Shown here piece after piece: positions 8,053 to 9,357 of a DNA stretch of 9,357 nt; the stretch's first letter is position 1, and each line of letters starts with the position of its first letter. Made by a program: the position numbers and the translations under genes. Source of the DNA: Acidimangrovimonas sp. Lineage in GTDB: Bacteria; Pseudomonadota; Alphaproteobacteria; Rhodobacterales; Rhodobacteraceae. The stretch covers positions 1 through 9,357 of the forward strand of contig JASBUM010000125.1 in NCBI GenBank assembly GCA_030147905.1. The letters are read 5' to 3'. The notes beneath the pieces are model-generated. The model saw nothing but the letters and a program-made list of their open reading frames with translations. It did no database searches and had not been told where the DNA came from.

Positions 8053-8067
8053 TTAAGCCCGCGTTCA
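8053..8067. promoter_or_regulatory. CtrA-like box upstream of motB
   Basis: TTAA-N7-TTCA (8053-8056, 8064-8067) matches the alphaproteobacterial CtrA consensus TTAA-N7-TTAA at 7 of 8 positions. It ends 44 bp before the motB ATG. A TATCAC sequence at 8079-8084 could serve as the -10, placing the box over the -35 region as in CtrA-activated promoters. CtrA control of flagellar genes is known in Rhodobacterales; binding here is inferred. Confidence 0.45.
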
Positions 8068-8098
8068 TTCCCCTGCGCTATCACGGGTCCGGGGAATG
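8066..8098 (+). repeat. Inverted repeat just upstream of the motB ribosome site
   Basis: CATTCCCC (8066-8073) pairs exactly with GGGGAATG (8091-8098) around a 17-nt loop. It ends 1 nt before the motB Shine-Dalgarno AAGGGG (8100-8105). There is no T-run after it, so it is a poor intrinsic terminator for tex. It may be a 5'-UTR structure or chance. Confidence 0.3.
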
Positions 8099-8111
8099 CA
8101 AGGGGTGTGCG

Positions 8112-8969
8112 ATGGCCGCGCAGAATAACGCCGCGCCAGCCATCATCAAGAAGAAGAAGGTCGTCATCGCGGGCGGTCACCATGGCGGGGCGTGGAAAGT
8201 CGCCTATGCCGATTTCGTCACCGCGATGATGGCCTTCTTCATGTTGATGTGGTTGCTCAACGCGACGACGGAAAAGCAACGGAAGGGTCTCGCGGATTAC
8301 TTCAGCCCGACGATCCCGATGAACCGGGTCTCGGGCGGGGGCGAGGGCGCGCTTGGCGGCGACAGCGTCTTCAGCGAGGAAACCCTTGCCCATTCGGGCA
8401 ACGGCGGCACCCGCGAACGGACCACCGCACAGCGCCAGATGCGCGGCGACAGCGGAATGACCGTCTCGGAGATCGTCCAGGCCGAGCGCGGGCGCGAGGA
8501 CGCCGCCTTCAAGGCGCTGGAATCGAAGCTCCTCGGGCGGAGCGGCGAAAGCAACACCATGGACGAGGTCCGGCGCCATATCGTGACCCGGGTCACCGAC
8601 GAGGGCCTGATCGTGGAGATCTTCGACCTTCCGGGATCGCCGCTGTTCGATCCGGGCACCGCGACACCGCGGCCGATCGCGCGGGCGCTGGCTGCGATGA
8701 TGGCGGAGGTCTTCGCCCTGGTCACCAACCGCGTGGCGATCAATGGACATGTCCGCCACTATCCGATCGTGATGATCGACAATCCCGCCTGGGCGCTGTC
8801 CGCCGCGCGCGCCGGCGCAATGCGCAACCTCGTGGAACGGGACGGGCTGGACCGCGCGCGGATGCAGCGCGTCAGCGGCTATGCCGACCGGAAGGCGGCG
8901 GTGCAGAATCCGGATTCGATCCGCAACAACCGGATCGAGGTGATCCTGCTGCGGCCAGGCAAAAGCTAA
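8112..8969 (+). CDS. motB: Flagellar motor stator protein MotB
   Basis: MotB pairs with MotA to form the ion-conducting stator that drives the flagellum, anchored to peptidoglycan. The 285-residue product has the typical layout: short basic cytoplasmic N terminus (KKKK at 13-16), one membrane helix (about 30-50) with the ion-binding Asp34 in the conserved AYADFVTAMMAFFMLMWLL pattern, a plug/linker region rich in Gly and charged residues (about 55-150), and an OmpA-like periplasmic domain (about 160-282; LSAARA with R233, GYADRKAAVQN, RNNRIEVI). The usual GHTD motif is GHVR here (212-215), so the Asp that contacts peptidoglycan in OmpA-type domains is replaced. AAGGGG 6 nt before the ATG supports the start. 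No motA lies in the window. flgE follows 88 bp downstream in the same direction, consistent with a flagellar cluster. Confidence 0.93.
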   Translation: MAAQNNAAPAIIKKKKVVIAGGHHGGAWKVAYADFVTAMMAFFMLMWLLNATTEKQRKGLADYFSPTIPMNRVSGGGEGALGGDSVFSEETLAHSGNGGTRERTTAQRQMRGDSGMTVSEIVQAERGREDAAFKALESKLLGRSGESNTMDEVRRHIVTRVTDEGLIVEIFDLPGSPLFDPGTATPRPIARALAAMMAEVFALVTNRVAINGHVRHYPIVMIDNPAWALSAARAGAMRNLVERDGLDRARMQRVSGYADRKAAVQNPDSIRNNRIEVILLRPGKS

Positions 8970-8987
8970 TCAAATCGCGGGCGCCTG

Positions 8988-9002
8988 TTAGGCGGTTCTT
9001 AA
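8988..9002. promoter_or_regulatory. CtrA-like box upstream of flgE
   Basis: TTAG-N7-TTAA (8988-8991, 8999-9002) matches the CtrA consensus TTAA-N7-TTAA at 7 of 8 positions and lies 55 bp before the flgE ATG. It occupies the only AT-rich spot of the short motB-flgE gap and mirrors the box ahead of motB. Function inferred. Confidence 0.45.
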
Positions 9003-9057
9003 ATCCCGGCTGCAAGGGTGCCCCCAGACAGATCGCTGCAGCAGAAAGGCGCAACGA

Positions 9058-9357
9058 ATGACGATTTCCTCCTCCCTCAATGCCGGCGTGGCCGGGCTTG
9101 GCGTCAATGCCTCTCGCCTCGCGTCGATTTCCGACAATATCGCCAATTCGGGAACCAACGGGTACAAGCGATCGGTCACCAGCTTCGAATCCGTGGTCAC
9201 CATGGGCGAAGCCGGGACCGGCAGCTATTCCGCCGGCGGCGTCCGTTCGATCACCAGCCGCCTCGTCGACGAGGCCGGTTCGCTCGTCTCCACCAGCAAC
9301 GCGCTGGACGTGGCGGTGAACGGACGCGGCATGCTGCCGGTGACGACCGAGGCCGCG
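9058..9357 (+). CDS. flgE: Flagellar hook protein FlgE, 5' part only
   Basis: FlgE polymerises outside the cell to form the hook joining the basal body to the filament. Only the first 100 residues are in the window, and the frame is open to its end. They show the N-terminal rod/hook domain shared by axial proteins: MTISSSLNAGVAGLGVNASR, then SDNIANSGTNGYKR (about 25-38) with the diagnostic NIAN motif. The region after it (FESVV, GGVRSITSR, STSNALDVAVNGRGML) is in the usual FlgE order. FlgF and FlgG share parts of this pattern, but the opening and the motB-flgE gene order favour FlgE. AGAAAGG lies 8 nt before the ATG. Probably transcribed from its own promoter in the 88-bp gap after motB. Confidence 0.88.
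   Translation, partial: MTISSSLNAGVAGLGVNASRLASISDNIANSGTNGYKRSVTSFESVVTMGEAGTGSYSAGGVRSITSRLVDEAGSLVSTSNALDVAVNGRGMLPVTTEAA

Noticed and set aside
5445..8759. A 1104-codon open frame on the minus strand across tex and motB
   Set aside because: It lies antisense to two confidently identified genes. Its Arg/Gly/Ala/His-rich, low-motif translation is typical of antisense frames kept open by high third-position GC.
1..9357. CRISPR array, insertion sequence, tRNA/rRNA, toxin-antitoxin or other defence system
   Set aside because: No regularly spaced repeats, transposase, structural RNA or defence domains were seen. Apart from the short gaps described, the window is filled with conserved genes of uniform composition.

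Overview
The window is GC-rich and reads as chromosomal DNA of an alphaproteobacterium, most likely a Rhodobacterales (Roseobacter/Paracoccaceae-type) member. This rests on the protein character, the codon bias, a soeABC-type molybdoenzyme without a Tat signal, a motB-flgE flagellar pair, and CtrA-like boxes ahead of both flagellar genes. The lineage is inferred from recognition of protein families, not from a database search.

Left half, minus strand (read from about 5469 down to 1). A three-gene, translationally coupled operon encodes a DMSO-reductase-superfamily enzyme: a 932-aa molybdopterin catalytic subunit, a 244-aa ferredoxin subunit with sixteen cluster cysteines, and a 291-aa DmsC/NrfD-like membrane anchor. 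The absent Tat signal and the subunit sizes best fit SoeABC, the cytoplasm-facing sulfite dehydrogenase that feeds electrons to quinone. It is followed, after a 108-bp gap with hairpins, by dapE (succinyl-diaminopimelate desuccinylase, lysine and peptidoglycan precursor synthesis). In this sequence dapE carries an in-frame amber codon, after which family-conserved sequence continues in the same frame to the window edge.

Middle (5470-5702). A divergent intergenic region holds an AT-rich core, overlapping candidate promoters and a perfect 7-bp inverted repeat that looks like an operator. It separates soeA from tex.

Right half, plus strand. First comes tex, a full-length RNA-binding transcription accessory protein with YqgF, helix-hairpin-helix and S1 domains. 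Then come motB (flagellar stator) and the 5' end of flgE (flagellar hook), which runs off the window. The motB and flgE upstream regions each contain a TTAA-N7-TTAA-like element matching 7 of 8 positions of the CtrA consensus, suggesting cell-cycle/CtrA control of motility.

I see no mobile element, CRISPR array, tRNA or rRNA. The content is mostly conserved housekeeping and respiratory genes. The points worth a second look are the dapE stop codon, the divergent operator, the paired CtrA-like boxes and an atypical MotB peptidoglycan-binding motif. I did not find a convincing undescribed system.
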